This document shows, piece after piece, positions 6,411 through 6,792 of a stretch of 6,792 bases of DNA. Origin of the DNA: an uncultured Propionibacteriaceae bacterium. GTDB taxonomy: Bacteria > Actinomycetota > Actinomycetes > Propionibacteriales > Propionibacteriaceae. The DNA lies in assembly GCA_945875065.1 (NCBI GenBank), contig CAMCJC010000142.1, positions 1 through 6,792 on the forward strand, in the 5' to 3' direction. The stretch's first letter is position 1. Each line of letters starts with the position of its first letter. Under the pieces are notes generated by a model. It saw only the letters and a list, made by a program, of their open reading frames with translations. It searched no databases and was not told the origin of the DNA. The translations under genes and the position numbers were made by a program.

Positions 6411-6792
6411 GCCACTCCGCCTACGCCGCCGCCGGCGTTGATATCGAGGCCGGCGACCGCGCCGTCGAACTAATGAAGGCTTCGGTCGCCCGCACCCGCC
6501 GACCCGAGGTCCTGGGCGGCCTGGGCGGCTTCGCCGGGTTCTTCGACGCCGCCGCGTTCAAGGACTACCGCCACCCCGTCCTCGCGACCTCCACTGACGG
6601 CGTCGGCACGAAAGTCGCGATCGCGCAGGCCCTCGACAAACACGACACGATTGGTTTCGACCTGATCGGCATGCTCGTCGACGACCTAGTCGTCTGCGGC
6701 GCCGAGCCCCTGTTCATCACCGACTACATCGCCTGCGGCAAGGTCGTGCCCGAACGGATCGCCGCTATCGTCGGTGGCATCGCGGACGCGTG
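6407..6792 (+). CDS. purM: Phosphoribosylformylglycinamidine cyclo-ligase (AIR synthetase), 5' part
   Basis: PurM closes FGAM to aminoimidazole ribonucleotide using ATP, the fifth step of purine synthesis. The first 128 residues are present and the window end cuts the rest of a protein that is usually about 350 residues long. Recognisable family parts are the start SHSAYAAAGVDIEAGDRAV (2-20), GGLGGFAGFFD (37-47), the ATP-binding segment STDGVGTKVAIA (62-73) and DDLVVCGAEPLFITDY (92-107) of the AIRS N-terminal domain. It overlaps purF by four bases and has a strong ribosome site, so the two are almost certainly co-transcribed. Its codons are mostly C-ending, like the last quarter of purF and the M20 gene. 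Confidence 0.95.
   Translation, partial: MSHSAYAAAGVDIEAGDRAVELMKASVARTRRPEVLGGLGGFAGFFDAAAFKDYRHPVLATSTDGVGTKVAIAQALDKHDTIGFDLIGMLVDDLVVCGAEPLFITDYIACGKVVPERIAAIVGGIADA

Noticed and set aside
1..6792. CRISPR array, toxin-antitoxin pair or other defence cassette
   Set aside because: No regularly spaced repeats and no recognisable effector pair. The lone DUF3800 gene is not enough to call a defence system.

Overview
The window looks like chromosomal DNA of a high-GC actinobacterium. The coding is GC-rich, one start is GTG, the PurF N-terminus (a short propeptide before DACGVFG) is of the actinobacterial kind, and purF and purM overlap by ATGA. I cannot assign a genus. The window has a decayed mobile-element half on the left and a housekeeping half on the right.

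Left part (1 to about 2470, genes on the minus strand): two degenerate insertion sequences lie head to tail. Positions 1-1294 hold an IS256 (Mutator) family transposase pseudogene broken by many frameshifts, with its C-terminal end at the window edge. Next to it, about 1342-2470, is an IS3 family remnant. It keeps the C-terminal part of orfA, a textbook -1 slippery heptamer (C CCA AAA) directly before the orfA stop, and an orfB with an intact DDE triad. A TGG-to-TGA type nonsense codon cuts off the last part of orfB. The orfA N-terminus and the outer IS end are missing, and the remnant runs up to the start of the next gene.

Middle part (2473-4636, plus strand): an intact M20-family metallopeptidase/dipeptidase gene is followed by a DUF3800 family gene. 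The DUF3800 gene carries two compensating single-base frameshifts, so all of its conserved regions are present but in alternating frames.

Right part (4637-6792, plus strand): a 292-base intergenic region with a nested inverted repeat and a diverged direct repeat leads into purF (amidophosphoribosyltransferase, complete) and purM (AIR synthetase, cut by the window end). These are two steps of de novo purine synthesis, probably one translationally coupled operon. purF is mosaic in codon use: its first three quarters favour TTG and G-ending codons, its last quarter CTC and C-ending codons.

I found no convincing undescribed system, CRISPR array, tRNA or rRNA. The points most worth a second look are the doubly frameshifted DUF3800 gene, the mosaic purF, and the preserved frameshift site in the dead IS3 element.
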